In this document: piece by piece, positions 1 through 8,377 of the stretch
Layout: every line of letters begins with the position of its first letter
Numbering within the stretch: position 1 is the stretch's first letter
Assembly: GCA_016927865.1 (NCBI GenBank)
Contig: JAFGLU010000118.1
Location: forward strand, 1-64,000
Length of the DNA: 64,000 bases
Direction of reading: 5' to 3'
Source: Anaerolineaceae bacterium
GTDB taxonomy: Bacteria > Chloroflexota > Anaerolineae > Anaerolineales > Anaerolineaceae
Notes under the pieces: generated by a model
Databases searched by the model: none
The model's input: only the letters and a program-made list of their open reading frames with translations
What the model was told of the DNA's origin: nothing
Made by a program: the position numbers and the translations under genes

Positions 1-191
1 AATTTCTCTTGGGCTCTCTCTTTCTTATCACTCTTCAGTTGTTAAGGTTCTTCCCGTACCCCCGCCTCCCGACAAAAACGCCCGATGCTTTCGCTGTTTG
101 TTCGAGCATCGGACATCTGAGAGGCTTCGGTCTTGCCTATTCGTTTGTGATTGATTTTGCCTCACGGCGAAATCTTTCGTTCCACTGGCGA
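1..191 (-). ncRNA. leader of a probable rRNA operon (partial, leaves window)
   Basis: This stretch lies directly downstream of a near-consensus minus-strand promoter (198-225) and has no credible minus-strand reading frame. Read on the minus strand it contains a hairpin (8-bp arms at 105-112 and 82-89), then a CCTTAACAAC box near 45 that resembles the boxA antitermination signal, then a purine-rich AGAAAGAGAGAG run close to the window edge. Hairpin followed by boxA is the usual order in rRNA leaders. No 16S sequence is inside the window, so the identity of the transcript is inference from promoter quality and leader layout. Confidence 0.5.
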
Positions 192-197
192 AGTCGA

Positions 198-225
198 ATT
201 ATACGCGGAGTCACGAGGATGTCAA
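198..225 (-). promoter_or_regulatory. strong minus-strand promoter, rRNA type
   Basis: On the minus strand TTGACA (220-225) is followed by a 16-bp spacer and TATAAT (198-203). Perfect hexamers with a 16-bp spacer are typical of rRNA promoters. The region upstream (226-290) is richer in A/T and includes an 11-bp inverted repeat, compatible with an UP-element or activator region. Transcription would start near 191 and run out of the window to the left. Confidence 0.7.
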
Positions 226-499
226 GGGATTCAATGACCAATTTCCGACCAATTTTGGAAATTGGTCAAAACTCGTTGGCTTTCTTCTTGCACCGAGTTG
301 AAAAGTCCCACATTTGGGGACGCGTTGTTGCGTTTTCGTGCCGTCTCAGTCTCAGGGATCAGTTCAGTGAAACGCGGGCTTTGTCTGCCTAAAAGAAAAA
401 GTGCATGATTTACACCCCCCCTTCGTTTTTTTCAGGGTTGCTCCGCCTGGGAACCAGAACAGGGGTGCGGGCGTCTTATTGGCATACTGGTAAATCCGG
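226..499. other. intergenic region without a gene
   Basis: This lies between the leftward promoter and the vanW-like gene. It holds an 11-bp inverted repeat, GACCAATTTCC (236-246) with its complement (257-267), enclosing a further copy of GACCAATTT. A C-run then T-run lies at 410-432. A 127-codon plus-strand frame covers 9-392, but it has no ribosome-binding site, odd composition, and lies across the promoter and leader, so I do not call it. Confidence 0.5.
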
Positions 500-505
500 T
501 ATAAT
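500..505 (+). promoter_or_regulatory. -10 element of the vanW-like gene
   Basis: TATAAT stands 8 bp before the ATG at 514. Transcription should start one or two bases before the start codon, giving an almost leaderless mRNA. AGGAG lies between the hexamer and the ATG but would be at or outside the transcript's 5' end. No convincing -35 is visible. Confidence 0.55.
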
Positions 506-513
506 AGGAGATT

Positions 514-2391
514 ATGAGTACGATTTACTACCCCTCGCGTAACCGTGTCTACCGGCCCAAGATCTCTCGCGGCGAGCAGGTGCTGCTGGCGATTGCCGGA
601 GGCTTGCTGCTGTTTATTCTGTCGGCAGCGGCCATCTATACCGGTTTCCAGGTCTGGTATGCCGGTCGAATTTATCCGGGCGTGTCGGTGGCAGGCGTGG
701 ATTTGAGCGGCCTTTCAGCCGACGAAGCCGAAGCTACCCTGGCCCAGCAGATCACCTACCCGCACGCCGGGCGCATTGTGTTGCGCGATGGCGACCGCAT
801 GTGGGTGGTATCACCCGCCGAATTGGGCCTTTACTTTAATCCCAAAGCCTCAGCCGAGGCCGCTCTCCGCGCTGGCAGAGACGGCACCCCCGGCGAGCGG
901 CTGCACGCGCAGGCCAACGGGCTCACCTCGGGGGTGGGCCTGCCACCTACCATCATCTTCGATCAACGCGCCGCTTACGAAACCCTTGCCCGTGTGGCTA
1001 AAGAAATAGACCGGCCCACGGTGGACGCCTCGCTGTCGCTCAACGGCACAGAGGTGATCGTCACGCCGGGGCAGGTGGGACGTGAAGTGGACCTGATCAC
1101 CTCGTTGCAGGCTGTCTCGGCCCAGGCTCAGAGCTTGAGTGATGGGGTGGTCGATTTACTGATCAAAGAGACCGCGCCCATCATCCTGGATGCAAACGCA
1201 GAAGCCGATGTGGCCCGCCAGATTCTGAGCGGCCCGCTGACCTTGAACATCCCTGCCGATGATCCCAACCAGCCCGGCCCTTGGATTTTGCAGCCCAACG
1301 ACCTGGCTTCGATGCTGGCGATTGACAGGGTTGAAACGCCGGACGGGCTGCGCTACCAGGTGCGCTTGGCTACGGATAAGCTGATCACCTTTTTGGGCGG
1401 TATTGCCCCCAGCATGATTCGCGTGCCGCAAAATGCGGGGTTTATCTTTAATGATGACACCCGCCAACTGGATGTAGTGAGCCGTTCGGTCATCGGGCGG
1501 GTGCTGGATGTGGAAAAATCCTTCAACTTGATTCAAGAGAAGGTCCGGGCCGGGGAGCATGAAGTCACCCTGGTAATGGATTACTCTAACCCGCAAATCA
1601 CCGACGACATGACCGGGGAGCAGTTGGGCATCACCGAGTTGGTCAGCTCGCACACATCTTACTTCCGCGGTTCTAGCAGTGAGCGCGTGCAGAACATATC
1701 TGCCGCCGCCTCCAAGTTCCACGGTGTGCTTGTGCCGCCGGGCGCCACCTTCTCCATGTCAGATACCATCGGGGACATCACTCTGGATAACGGCTTTGCC
1801 GAAGCGCTCATTATTGTAGGGGGGCAGACGATCACCGGCGTGGGCGGCGGGGTGTGCCAGGTGAGCACCACCCTGTTCCGCACGGCCTTCCTGGGCGGTT
1901 TCCCAATTGTCGAGCGCTATGCCCATGCATACCGCGTCGGTTACTATGAACAAAACGCTTCGGGCCGTGACGCGCGCCTGGCCGGGTTGGATGCTACCGT
2001 GTACGTCCCCATTGTTGATTTTAAATTCACCAATGACACGCCGTACTGGCTGTTGATGGAAACTTATGTCAACGGCTACAGCCTGACCTGGAAGTTTTAC
2101 TCCACTTCCGACGGGCGCACGGTGGAATACACATCCACGGGGCCAGTCAACACCGTTCCACCGCCCGATCCGATTTACCGTGAAAACCCCGATCTGGGCA
2201 ATGGCGTCATTCGACAGGTGGATTGGGCCGCCGAGGGCGCCGAAGTGACCGTGTCGCGCACAGTTTATCGGGACGGGGCGGTGTATTTCTCGGATACCGT
2301 GTACACTCACTACCAGGCCTGGGCCGATGCTTACGAATACGGTCCCGGCACCCAGCTCCCCGATCAGGAAGAAGATCCGCCGCCGGGGTAG
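514..2391 (+). CDS. VanW family cell-envelope protein with peptidoglycan-binding-like repeats
   Basis: A 625-residue protein with a single N-terminal membrane segment (about residues 22-48) and no cleavable lipobox, so it should be anchored with most of its length outside the cell. After the anchor comes a region beginning YPGVSVAGVDLSGLS, typical of the PG_binding_4-like repeats that precede VanW domains. The VanW domain follows around residues 380-500, with the family signature GVGGGVCQVSTTLF. The tail is rich in Pro, Asp and Glu. VanW proteins occur in glycopeptide resistance clusters and widely in Gram-positive and Chloroflexota envelopes; their biochemical role is not settled. The neighbouring LCP gene supports an envelope role. 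Family call is firm, function is not. Confidence 0.9.
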   Translation: MSTIYYPSRNRVYRPKISRGEQVLLAIAGGLLLFILSAAAIYTGFQVWYAGRIYPGVSVAGVDLSGLSADEAEATLAQQITYPHAGRIVLRDGDRMWVVSPAELGLYFNPKASAEAALRAGRDGTPGERLHAQANGLTSGVGLPPTIIFDQRAAYETLARVAKEIDRPTVDASLSLNGTEVIVTPGQVGREVDLITSLQAVSAQAQSLSDGVVDLLIKETAPIILDANAEADVARQILSGPLTLNIPADDPNQPGPWILQPNDLASMLAIDRVETPDGLRYQVRLATDKLITFLGGIAPSMIRVPQNAGFIFNDDTRQLDVVSRSVIGRVLDVEKSFNLIQEKVRAGEHEVTLVMDYSNPQITDDMTGEQLGITELVSSHTSYFRGSSSERVQNISAAASKFHGVLVPPGATFSMSDTIGDITLDNGFAEALIIVGGQTITGVGGGVCQVSTTLFRTAFLGGFPIVERYAHAYRVGYYEQNASGRDARLAGLDATVYVPIVDFKFTNDTPYWLLMETYVNGYSLTWKFYSTSDGRTVEYTSTGPVNTVPPPDPIYRENPDLGNGVIRQVDWAAEGAEVTVSRTVYRDGAVYFSDTVYTHYQAWADAYEYGPGTQLPDQEEDPPPG

Positions 2392-2448
2392 GTTGGGCAA
2401 CTATGGTACAATTAAAAAGAAGCATTCCTGTTCGTTGTGGAGAGAAGA

Positions 2449-2676
2449 ATGGTTAGTTCTGATTTACTTGAAATCTTGCGCTGCCCGGTTTGCGTCCGCG
2501 AACCTGGAAAAGACGGTATGCTGCTGGTCGTTCGGGAAACATGGTTGGTCTGCAATGACTGCGGCCGGAAATACCCCATTGTTGACGACATCCCGGTGAT
2601 GTTGATTGATGAAGGGGACAAGTGGAAGGCCACACCGGTGGAGGCTCTACCGGTTCCTCCGCCGAAGATGAGCTAA
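2449..2676 (+). CDS. Trm112-like zinc-ribbon protein
   Basis: A 75-residue protein that matches the Trm112/YcaR (UPF0434) family: LLEILRCPVC near the N-terminus, then VCNDCGRKYPIVDDIPVM. The two CxxC pairs should bind one zinc. In eukaryotes and archaea Trm112 activates methyltransferases; the role of the short bacterial members is uncertain. A GTG codon 12 bases upstream is in frame, but I chose the ATG at 2449 because GGAGA at 2439-2443 is well placed for it. The gene stands 57 bp after the vanW-like gene and 90 bp before the LCP gene. TACAAT about 40 bp upstream may be its own -10. Confidence 0.8.
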   Translation: MVSSDLLEILRCPVCVREPGKDGMLLVVRETWLVCNDCGRKYPIVDDIPVMLIDEGDKWKATPVEALPVPPPKMS

Positions 2677-2766
2677 AAACACTCCGTTTTTTTGTTTCAG
2701 CCGGGCATTGATCTTGCACACACTCCGGCAGAACAACTTCACGGAGTACAAGAGGTTTAAATCCGT

Positions 2767-4248
2767 ATGCAACCTGCGAGTTCGCGACATATTCGCCGCC
2801 GCCCTCCCCTGGACCGTACTACGACCATTGTGTTGATTGCCTTTGGGGCGTTAGCGTTGGTTACTTTGGTGGTGGCTTTCTTTTGGGCGCGCAGCTTCTT
2901 TGGAAGCTGGACGCTGACCGATTTGGGCAGCGGTGCGCCTGCCATTTCCAATCCCTCCGGTTCGGGCGATCCTGCCAACCCAACGGGCGGCGAGGTGCAA
3001 ATCGACCCCTCCCAACCTTTGCAGAGCAGTGGTAACGCCCCGCAATCGGAACCCTGGGACGGCAACAGCCGCGTGACCATCCTCCTGATGGGTCTGGATT
3101 ACCGTGATTGTGACATCGAGGGCTATTTGGAATGCGATCAGCAAGGCGCTGCCCGCTCTGATAGCATGATGCTGGTGACGGTGGATCCCATGACCAAGAC
3201 CGTGGGGATGCTTTCCATTCCCCGCGATCTGTGGGTGCAAATCCCTGGTTACGATTATGGCAAAATAAACACGGCTTATTTCCTGGGCGAAGTCAACAGG
3301 ATGCCTGAAGGCGGCCCCGGATTGGCGATGGATACCGTCGAGCAGTTCCTGGGCGTGCCGGTGCAGTATTACGGTCTGGTCGATTTCCGCACCTTTGAGC
3401 GCTTGATTGATGAGATCGGCGGCATCAAAATCCGCCCGACCGAACGTATTAAGCTCGACCCGGTTGGCCCCATTGAGCCCTTCTGGCTTGAACCAGGCAC
3501 CTATGTGGTCGACGGCCCCACGGCACTCTCCTATGCGCGCAACCGTAAGACCGAGGGTGGCGATACCGACCGGTCGAACCGCCAGCAGGAAGTCATCCTG
3601 GCGGTGCGCGAGCGCATCTTGCAGCTTGACCAAATGCCTTCCTTGATTGCCAAAGCGCCCAGGCTGTACGCCGAAATTCAATCCGGCATTCGCACCAACC
3701 TGACACTTGAGCAGATTATTCAATTGGGCATGCTGGGCATTTCTCTCCCGCCGGAAAACATTAAGCGCGGCGTGATTGGCCCGCCCTACCAGATTGAATT
3801 TGGCACATCGCCCGATGGGCAATCGATTGCCATTGCGGTGCCGGATCAAATCCGCATCCTGCGCGATGAAATCTTCTCGGCCAACGGCCCCACCGGTCCC
3901 GGCGCGGCGGCGGTTGCTCCGGATGCCGATCCGCTGACGCTGGCACAAGAAGAGCAGGCCCGCCTGGTGGTGAAAAACGGCAGCCTGACCGAAGGTTTGG
4001 CCGGCCGCACGGGCGAGTACCTGCGCCAGCAGGGCTTGAACGTGACCGGTGAAGGGAACGCCGACCAGCAGTATTCGGTGGCTGTGATCATCGACTACTC
4101 GGGCAAACCCTATACGGTTAAATATTTAACCGAGTTGTGTGGAGGCAGTGATTTCGTGCGCGTCATGAGCCGCTACGATCCGAATGCGACCGTGGATGTG
4201 GAGTTCATCATCGGCACCACCTTTGCCGGCTCGAATCCGCTGCCTTAG
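2767..4248 (+). CDS. LytR-CpsA-Psr (LCP) family protein
   Basis: A 493-residue membrane-anchored protein: basic N-terminus, one membrane segment (about 19-41), a Pro/Ser/Gly-rich linker, then the LCP catalytic domain. Family features visible are ILLMGLDYR, ARSDSMMLV, the SIPRDLWVQIPG block with the conserved Arg-Asp pair, and SYARNRKTEGGDTDR. The C-terminal part (about residues 395-493) looks like a LytR_C domain. LCP enzymes transfer undecaprenyl-linked glycopolymers onto peptidoglycan or proteins. coaX begins two bases after the stop, so the two genes are probably co-transcribed. Confidence 0.92.
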   Translation: MQPASSRHIRRRPPLDRTTTIVLIAFGALALVTLVVAFFWARSFFGSWTLTDLGSGAPAISNPSGSGDPANPTGGEVQIDPSQPLQSSGNAPQSEPWDGNSRVTILLMGLDYRDCDIEGYLECDQQGAARSDSMMLVTVDPMTKTVGMLSIPRDLWVQIPGYDYGKINTAYFLGEVNRMPEGGPGLAMDTVEQFLGVPVQYYGLVDFRTFERLIDEIGGIKIRPTERIKLDPVGPIEPFWLEPGTYVVDGPTALSYARNRKTEGGDTDRSNRQQEVILAVRERILQLDQMPSLIAKAPRLYAEIQSGIRTNLTLEQIIQLGMLGISLPPENIKRGVIGPPYQIEFGTSPDGQSIAIAVPDQIRILRDEIFSANGPTGPGAAAVAPDADPLTLAQEEQARLVVKNGSLTEGLAGRTGEYLRQQGLNVTGEGNADQQYSVAVIIDYSGKPYTVKYLTELCGGSDFVRVMSRYDPNATVDVEFIIGTTFAGSNPLP

Positions 4249-4250
4249 CC

Positions 4251-5024
4251 ATGCTCCTGTCCATCGATATCGGCAGCACCAACATCAAGCTCGGCCTGTT
4301 TGAGGGCGAGAAGATGTGTTGTCGCTGGCGGATCCTCACCGACCGCTCCCGGCTGGCCGATGAATACGGCGTGCTGGCCCTCAATCTGTTCGCCACCGAA
4401 GGCATTGCCCCCGCGCAGATCGATGGTGTTGTGCTTTCGTCGGTGGTGCCGGTGCTTACCCAGGTGTTCGAGGAGATGTCTGAGCGCTATTTGGATTGCA
4501 AGCCCCTGGTGCTCAGTCCAGACGCCGAGATTGGCATGAAGATCAACACAGACATTCCCGCCGAAGTGGGCTCTGACCTGGTGATGAATGCATTAGGCGC
4601 CCGTTATTTGCATGGCGCGCCGGTGATTGTGATTGGTTTTGGCACCGCCACCACGTTTGTGGCGGTTTCGGCTGAAGGTAACCTGGAGGGGGTAGCTATT
4701 GCTCCCGGCATTATTACGAGTGGCGATTCGTTGTTCCGGGCGACTTCCTCGCTGCCGCAGGTGGCATTGGCCCATCCGGGGCACGCCATCGGCAAGAACA
4801 CCATTCAATCCTTGCAAGCGGGCTTCATCTTCGGCTTCGCCGGGTTGGTGGAGGGGCTGGTGGCCCGCTTCCAGGCTGAACTGGGCGGCGGGGCCAAGGT
4901 GGTGGCGACCGGCGGGCTGGCCAAATTGATTGCCCCCGAAACAAAGGTCATCCAGGCCGTCGAGGACGAATTGCCCTTATTCGGCTTGCGGTTATTCTAC
5001 GAGATGAATCGACAGCGCCAATAA
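4251..5024 (+). CDS. coaX: type III pantothenate kinase
   Basis: A 257-residue protein of the CoaX family, which phosphorylates pantothenate in the first step of coenzyme A synthesis. The N-terminal phosphate loop reads DIGSTNIKLGLF, the middle has AEVGSDLVMNALGA, and the second nucleotide-binding loop reads GFGTATTF followed by IAPGI. Length is normal. The usual Asp just before FGTATT is Gly here, a small deviation. The start codon is two bases after the LCP stop. A strong symmetric terminator follows directly and overlaps the last codon. Confidence 0.92.
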   Translation: MLLSIDIGSTNIKLGLFEGEKMCCRWRILTDRSRLADEYGVLALNLFATEGIAPAQIDGVVLSSVVPVLTQVFEEMSERYLDCKPLVLSPDAEIGMKINTDIPAEVGSDLVMNALGARYLHGAPVIVIGFGTATTFVAVSAEGNLEGVAIAPGIITSGDSLFRATSSLPQVALAHPGHAIGKNTIQSLQAGFIFGFAGLVEGLVARFQAELGGGAKVVATGGLAKLIAPETKVIQAVEDELPLFGLRLFYEMNRQRQ

Positions 5025-5057
5025 AAAACGGGTCGCGCGAAGCGCGACCCGTTTTTT
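5023..5057. terminator. bidirectional rho-independent terminator
   Basis: Perfect 16-bp arms (5023-5038 and 5042-5057) with a three-base loop. Each arm begins or ends with six A or T, so the hairpin has a U-run in both directions. It sits between the converging coaX and DUF2202 genes and should serve both. Confidence 0.92.
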
Positions 5058-5072
5058 ATTGGCGACTGAATA

Positions 5073-5681
5073 TTAATCGCAAGCCTGGAAGGCCAGCAGA
5101 TGGCTTTCTAATGAGGCTTTCTGCAAGCTCTCATACACCCGCAGCAGATCGGTGTGCGTAGTGAGCGGCATCAATGTGTCGTAAAGGGCTGCGTCGGCGA
5201 TCTCGGCAGCCACGCCCGCCTGGCAGGCTTCTGTAAGGCTGCCAAAGGTCGGCGCGCTGGTCAAACCAGGGTTCTCGGGAACCGTCACGCCGTACTTCTC
5301 GGCCTGCCGCACCAAGGCGTTTGCGTGCATCTGTTCAGAACGGGCAATCTGCGCGAACGGATAGACCGAACCAAACTGGGCGATGATCTGGTTGTACAGG
5401 TTGAGGGCGCCGTACTCTTCCAGGATGGCTTCTTGCAGCGCTGACTGCTCTTCGGCGCTGAGCGGGGTGAGGGCAACACCGCTGCCTCTGGGTGCTACAG
5501 CACTGCCGCCGCCCTGGCTGCCGCGCGAAACGCCTTGCCCACTAGTGTTGCCGCCCGGACCGCCGCGCTCAACAGCCGCCGCGGCAACGGTTCCTACAGG
5601 GGCCAGGGCGGTCAGGCCCAGAGCCAAAACGGTGACGACTGCCACAAAAACCACTAATTTCTTCGCATGTGTAAACATCAT
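5073..5681 (-). CDS. secreted DUF2202 ferritin-like protein
   Basis: A 202-residue protein with an N-terminal signal peptide (basic start, hydrophobic stretch about 8-35 ending in alanines), a Gly/Ser-rich linker, then a four-helix-type domain. EEYGALNLYNQI and ARSEQMHANALV supply the Glu and ExxH residues expected for the ferritin-like DUF2202 family; a later AAEIADAALYD and LESHLLAFQAC complete the pattern. Function is unknown; a di-metal site is plausible from the fold. A second ATG three bases downstream (5678) is better spaced from AAGGAG and may be the true start. It converges with coaX across a shared terminator. Confidence 0.8.
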   Translation of the reverse strand: MMFTHAKKLVVFVAVVTVLALGLTALAPVGTVAAAAVERGGPGGNTSGQGVSRGSQGGGSAVAPRGSGVALTPLSAEEQSALQEAILEEYGALNLYNQIIAQFGSVYPFAQIARSEQMHANALVRQAEKYGVTVPENPGLTSAPTFGSLTEACQAGVAAEIADAALYDTLMPLTTHTDLLRVYESLQKASLESHLLAFQACD

Positions 5682-5794
5682 ATACTCCTTGTTTTGATCT
5701 CCTCAGTATTGAGGTTAATCTCATCATAACCAGGAGAAATGTAGGCTTGGCGAAAAAATTGTGAAGAATTTGTGTGTTTTCTAAACCCGCCGTC

Positions 5795-7471
5795 TTATTT
5801 TTTACCCTGGATTTTGTTCCAGGTGTCGCGCAGCTCAACGATCAGGTTGAAGACCGGCTTGCCTGGCTGGGAATCGGGGTCAATGCTGAAGTAGCCCTGG
5901 CGCTCGAATTGGAAGCGTGCGCCGATGACCGCATTGACCAGCGATGGCTCAACTTTGCAGCCGCTAAGTACCTTGAGCGAATCGGGGTTGATGTTGTCGA
6001 GGTAGGTCTTGCCCTCTTCCACGTTGTCGGGGTCGGAGGTGAGGAACAGGCGGTTGTACATGCGCACCTCGGCATCCACGGCCTGGGCCGCGGAGACCCA
6101 ATGCAGCGTGCCTTGCACCTTGCGTCCATCAGGAGCGTACCCGCCGCGGGTGGCGGGGTCGTAGGTACAGCGCAGCTCCACCACGTTGCCTTGCTCGTCC
6201 TTAACCACTTCTTCGCACTTGATGAAGTAGCCGTAGCGCAGGCGCACCTCGCGTCCGGGGGCCAGGCGGAAGTACTTGGGCGGGGGAACCTCGCGGAAGT
6301 CCTCCTGCTCGATGTACAACTCGCCCGAGAAGGGCACGGTGCGCGTTCCGGCGGCGGGGTCTTCGGGGTTATTGATGGCTTCCAACTGCTCCACCTGACC
6401 TTCTGGGTAGTTCGTGATGATCACCTTGAGCGGGTTGAGCACGCCCATCACGCGCAGGGCCGTGCGGTTGAGGTTTTCGCGCACGCAGTGTTCCAGCAGC
6501 GAGATGTCGGCCACGCTCTCGTTTTTAGCCACGCCCACGCGGTCGATGAAGTCGCGCACCGCTTCCACCGGGTAGCCCCGGCGGCGCATCCCCGAGAGGG
6601 TGGGCATACGCGGGTCGTCCCAGCCGAGTACAAGGCCCTTCTCGACCAATTGCTTGAGGAAGCGCTTGCTCAAAATGGTGTAGGTGACGTTCAGACGCGA
6701 AAATTCGATCTGGCGCGGGTGAAAAATCTCCAACTCGTCCAGGAACCAGTCGTACAGGGGGCGGTGGATTTCGTAGGCGATATCACACAGTGAGTGGGTC
6801 ACGCCTTCGATCGAATCGGACTGCCCGTGAGCGTAATCATACATCGGGTAGATGCACCACTGGTCGCCGGTGCGGTGATGGGTTGAATGCAGGATGCGGT
6901 ACATGACTGGGTCACGCAGATTGATATTTCCGGAGGCCATGTCGATTTTGGCGCGCAAGACCCGGCTCCCGTTGGGGAACTCCCTGGCGCGCATGCGGCG
7001 GAACAGGTCCAGATTCTCATCCACCGAGCGGTCACGGTAGGGACTGTTCCGGCCCGGCTCGGTCAAGGTGCCGCGGTACTCGCGAATCTCGTCCGGGCTC
7101 AAATCATCCACATAAGCCTTGCCCTTGAGGATCAGCTTTTCGGCCCACTGGTAAAGCTGTTCGAAGTAATCGGAGGCAAAGAACTCCCGGTCTTCCCAAT
7201 CGAAGCCCAACCAGCGGATGTCTTCTTTGATCGATTCGACATATTCCACGTCTTCTTTGACGGGGTTGGTGTCGTCGAAGCGCAGGTTGTATTTGCCGCC
7301 GTTGGCTTCTGCCAGGCCAAAAGTAATGCAGATGGCCTTGGCGTGCCCGATGTGCAGGTAGCCGTTGGGTTCGGGAGGAAAGCGCGTCAGGACGTGGTCG
7401 AAGCGACCGTTTTTCAGGTCATCCAGAATGGCTTCTTGAATAAAATTGCTCGGTACGGGATTTTCAGTCAT
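5795..7471 (-). CDS. glnS: glutaminyl-tRNA synthetase
   Basis: A 558-residue class Ic synthetase, close to the length of the Escherichia coli enzyme. It charges tRNA-Gln with glutamine. The HIGH signature is HIGHAKAI near residue 41, preceded by [19 protein letters not shown] and the [10 protein letters not shown] segment follow; the KMSKS-equivalent is ILSKRF; the anticodon-binding beta-barrels fill the C-terminal half. [10 protein letters not shown] is the GlnRS-specific stretch after the KMSKS loop. GGAG lies just before the ATG. Having GlnRS suggests Gln-tRNA can be made directly, though an amidotransferase route elsewhere cannot be excluded. Confidence 0.96.
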   Translation of the reverse strand: MTENPVPSNFIQEAILDDLKNGRFDHVLTRFPPEPNGYLHIGHAKAICITFGLAEANGGKYNLRFDDTNPVKEDVEYVESIKEDIRWLGFDWEDREFFASDYFEQLYQWAEKLILKGKAYVDDLSPDEIREYRGTLTEPGRNSPYRDRSVDENLDLFRRMRAREFPNGSRVLRAKIDMASGNINLRDPVMYRILHSTHHRTGDQWCIYPMYDYAHGQSDSIEGVTHSLCDIAYEIHRPLYDWFLDELEIFHPRQIEFSRLNVTYTILSKRFLKQLVEKGLVLGWDDPRMPTLSGMRRRGYPVEAVRDFIDRVGVAKNESVADISLLEHCVRENLNRTALRVMGVLNPLKVIITNYPEGQVEQLEAINNPEDPAAGTRTVPFSGELYIEQEDFREVPPPKYFRLAPGREVRLRYGYFIKCEEVVKDEQGNVVELRCTYDPATRGGYAPDGRKVQGTLHWVSAAQAVDAEVRMYNRLFLTSDPDNVEEGKTYLDNINPDSLKVLSGCKVEPSLVNAVIGARFQFERQGYFSIDPDSQPGKPVFNLIVELRDTWNKIQGKK

Positions 7472-7534
7472 CTTTCACTCCACGGATTTGAACGTGGGTC
7501 TATTCTATCACGCCTGAGGGGGCTCGGGAAGAAC

Positions 7535-7604
7535 GGCTCTTTGGGAGTTGCCGTGGGGGCGATTGTTGTAAGGGCAATTCATGAATTGCCCTTACAACAA
7601 TCGC
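7535..7604. repeat. family 2 repeat end plus 22-bp perfect palindrome
   Basis: GGCTCTTTGGGAGTTGCC at 7535 is one terminal repeat of the family 2 element. It runs into a palindrome with perfect 22-bp arms (7559-7580 and 7583-7604) built around AATTCATGAATT. The same core occurs at 54697-54736. The right arm ends exactly where the -35 of the tetR promoter begins. The opposite family 2 end is missing, so this is a partial or composite copy. Confidence 0.7.
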
Positions 7605-7633
7605 TTGACAAATACTATACCGATCGGTATAAT
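7605..7633 (+). promoter_or_regulatory. consensus promoter with embedded TetR operator
   Basis: TTGACA (7605-7610), a 17-bp spacer and TATAAT (7628-7633) form a textbook promoter. Inside it, TATACCGATCGGTATA (7616-7631) is a perfect palindrome covering the spacer and the -10. The ATG of the tetR gene follows 6 bp after TATAAT, so the mRNA should be leaderless. The same palindrome recurs at 8334-8351 before the GH13 gene, which points to autorepression and shared control. Confidence 0.85.
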
Positions 7634-7639
7634 GGCGGC

Positions 7640-8206
7640 ATGGATACTCGTACTGAACTGCTCCGCCAGGCCGAGAAGCTGTTTGCCCAGCGCGGATATG
7701 ATGCCGTGGGCGTGCAGGAAATTGTCGATGCCGCCTCGGTGACCAAACCCACCCTATATCACTACTTCGGCAGCAAGCGCGGCTTGCTGGAGACAATTCT
7801 GGGCGACGAGTTCCACTTTTTCAATCAACTGCTGCGCGAGGCAGCTTATTACCAGGGAGATTTGCCGCTGACCCTGCGAAAAATTGCCATTGTTTTCTTT
7901 GAGGGCGCTCGCCGCAACCCGGTTTTCTTCCGCTTGCAGTTGGCCTTGTGGTTTGCGCCCCGCGCCAGCGAGGGCTTTCAAGTGGTGGAGAAGTACCACC
8001 GCGAGCAGTTCGACCTGGTGGAGAAAGTTTTCACGCAAGCCGTTGTCCAGCACGGCAACATGCGCGGCAAGCAGCGCGCCCTGGCTGCCAGCTTCATTGG
8101 CACTCTGCACCATTACGTGGGCCTGGGGTTGAACGACTACGCCACCCTGGATGCGCAACTGGTGGAGCAGGTGATCAAGCAGTTTCAACATGGAATCTAC
8201 TCGTAG
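7640..8206 (+). CDS. TetR/AcrR family transcriptional regulator
   Basis: A 188-residue regulator. The N-terminal helix-turn-helix (about residues 3-50) has the TetR pattern: LLRQAEKLFAQRGYDAVGV, then IVDAASVTKPTLYHYFGSK. The C-terminal ligand domain is not recognisable by sequence alone. The ATG at 7640 is set by the promoter directly before it. A palindromic operator overlaps its own -10 and is repeated 130 bp after the gene, before the glycosidase gene. The natural inducer cannot be read from the sequence; the target suggests a carbohydrate-related or stress signal. Confidence 0.9.
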   Translation: MDTRTELLRQAEKLFAQRGYDAVGVQEIVDAASVTKPTLYHYFGSKRGLLETILGDEFHFFNQLLREAAYYQGDLPLTLRKIAIVFFEGARRNPVFFRLQLALWFAPRASEGFQVVEKYHREQFDLVEKVFTQAVVQHGNMRGKQRALAASFIGTLHHYVGLGLNDYATLDAQLVEQVIKQFQHGIYS

Positions 8207-8220
8207 GTTTTATGGAAATG

Positions 8221-8312
8221 CTCAGAAGAAGAAAGTTTCCTAATTTGAGGTGCTAACGGGTGCTTCGCACCCGTTAGCACCTCAAATTAGGGTCTCTTCC
8301 ACCTCTGGCTGA
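8221..8312. repeat. family 1 palindromic repeat, copy a
   Basis: Perfect 25-bp arms (8239-8263 and 8267-8291) with a three-base TTC loop, followed by CTTCCACCTCTGGCTGA and preceded by CTCAG with a purine-rich stretch. The core TTTGAGGTG and the right flank match the copies at 36938, 37190, 44030, 48850 and 52932. It lies between tetR and its second operator and could terminate tetR transcription, since a T-run follows. Confidence 0.8.
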
Positions 8313-8333
8313 AAAGTTTTTTTTATCTCGCTT

Positions 8334-8351
8334 CTATACCGATCGGTATAG
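8334..8351 (+). promoter_or_regulatory. second TetR operator, before the GH13 gene
   Basis: CTATACCGATCGGTATAG is an 18-bp perfect palindrome. It shares 17 consecutive bases with the operator before tetR and is placed the same way over a -10-like TATAGA (8347-8352). The -35 region is poor. The start codon of the GH13 gene is 27 bp downstream and has its own AAGGAG. Confidence 0.85.
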
Positions 8352-8377
8352 AAACGCAACCAAAAGGAGTTTCACAC

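Noticed and set aside
9..392. 127-codon plus-strand frame at the left edge
   Set aside because: No ribosome site, atypical composition, and it lies opposite the minus-strand promoter and leader.
5774..6793. 339-codon frame opposite glnS
   Set aside because: Antisense to clear GlnRS motifs; long open antisense frames are common in GC-rich DNA.
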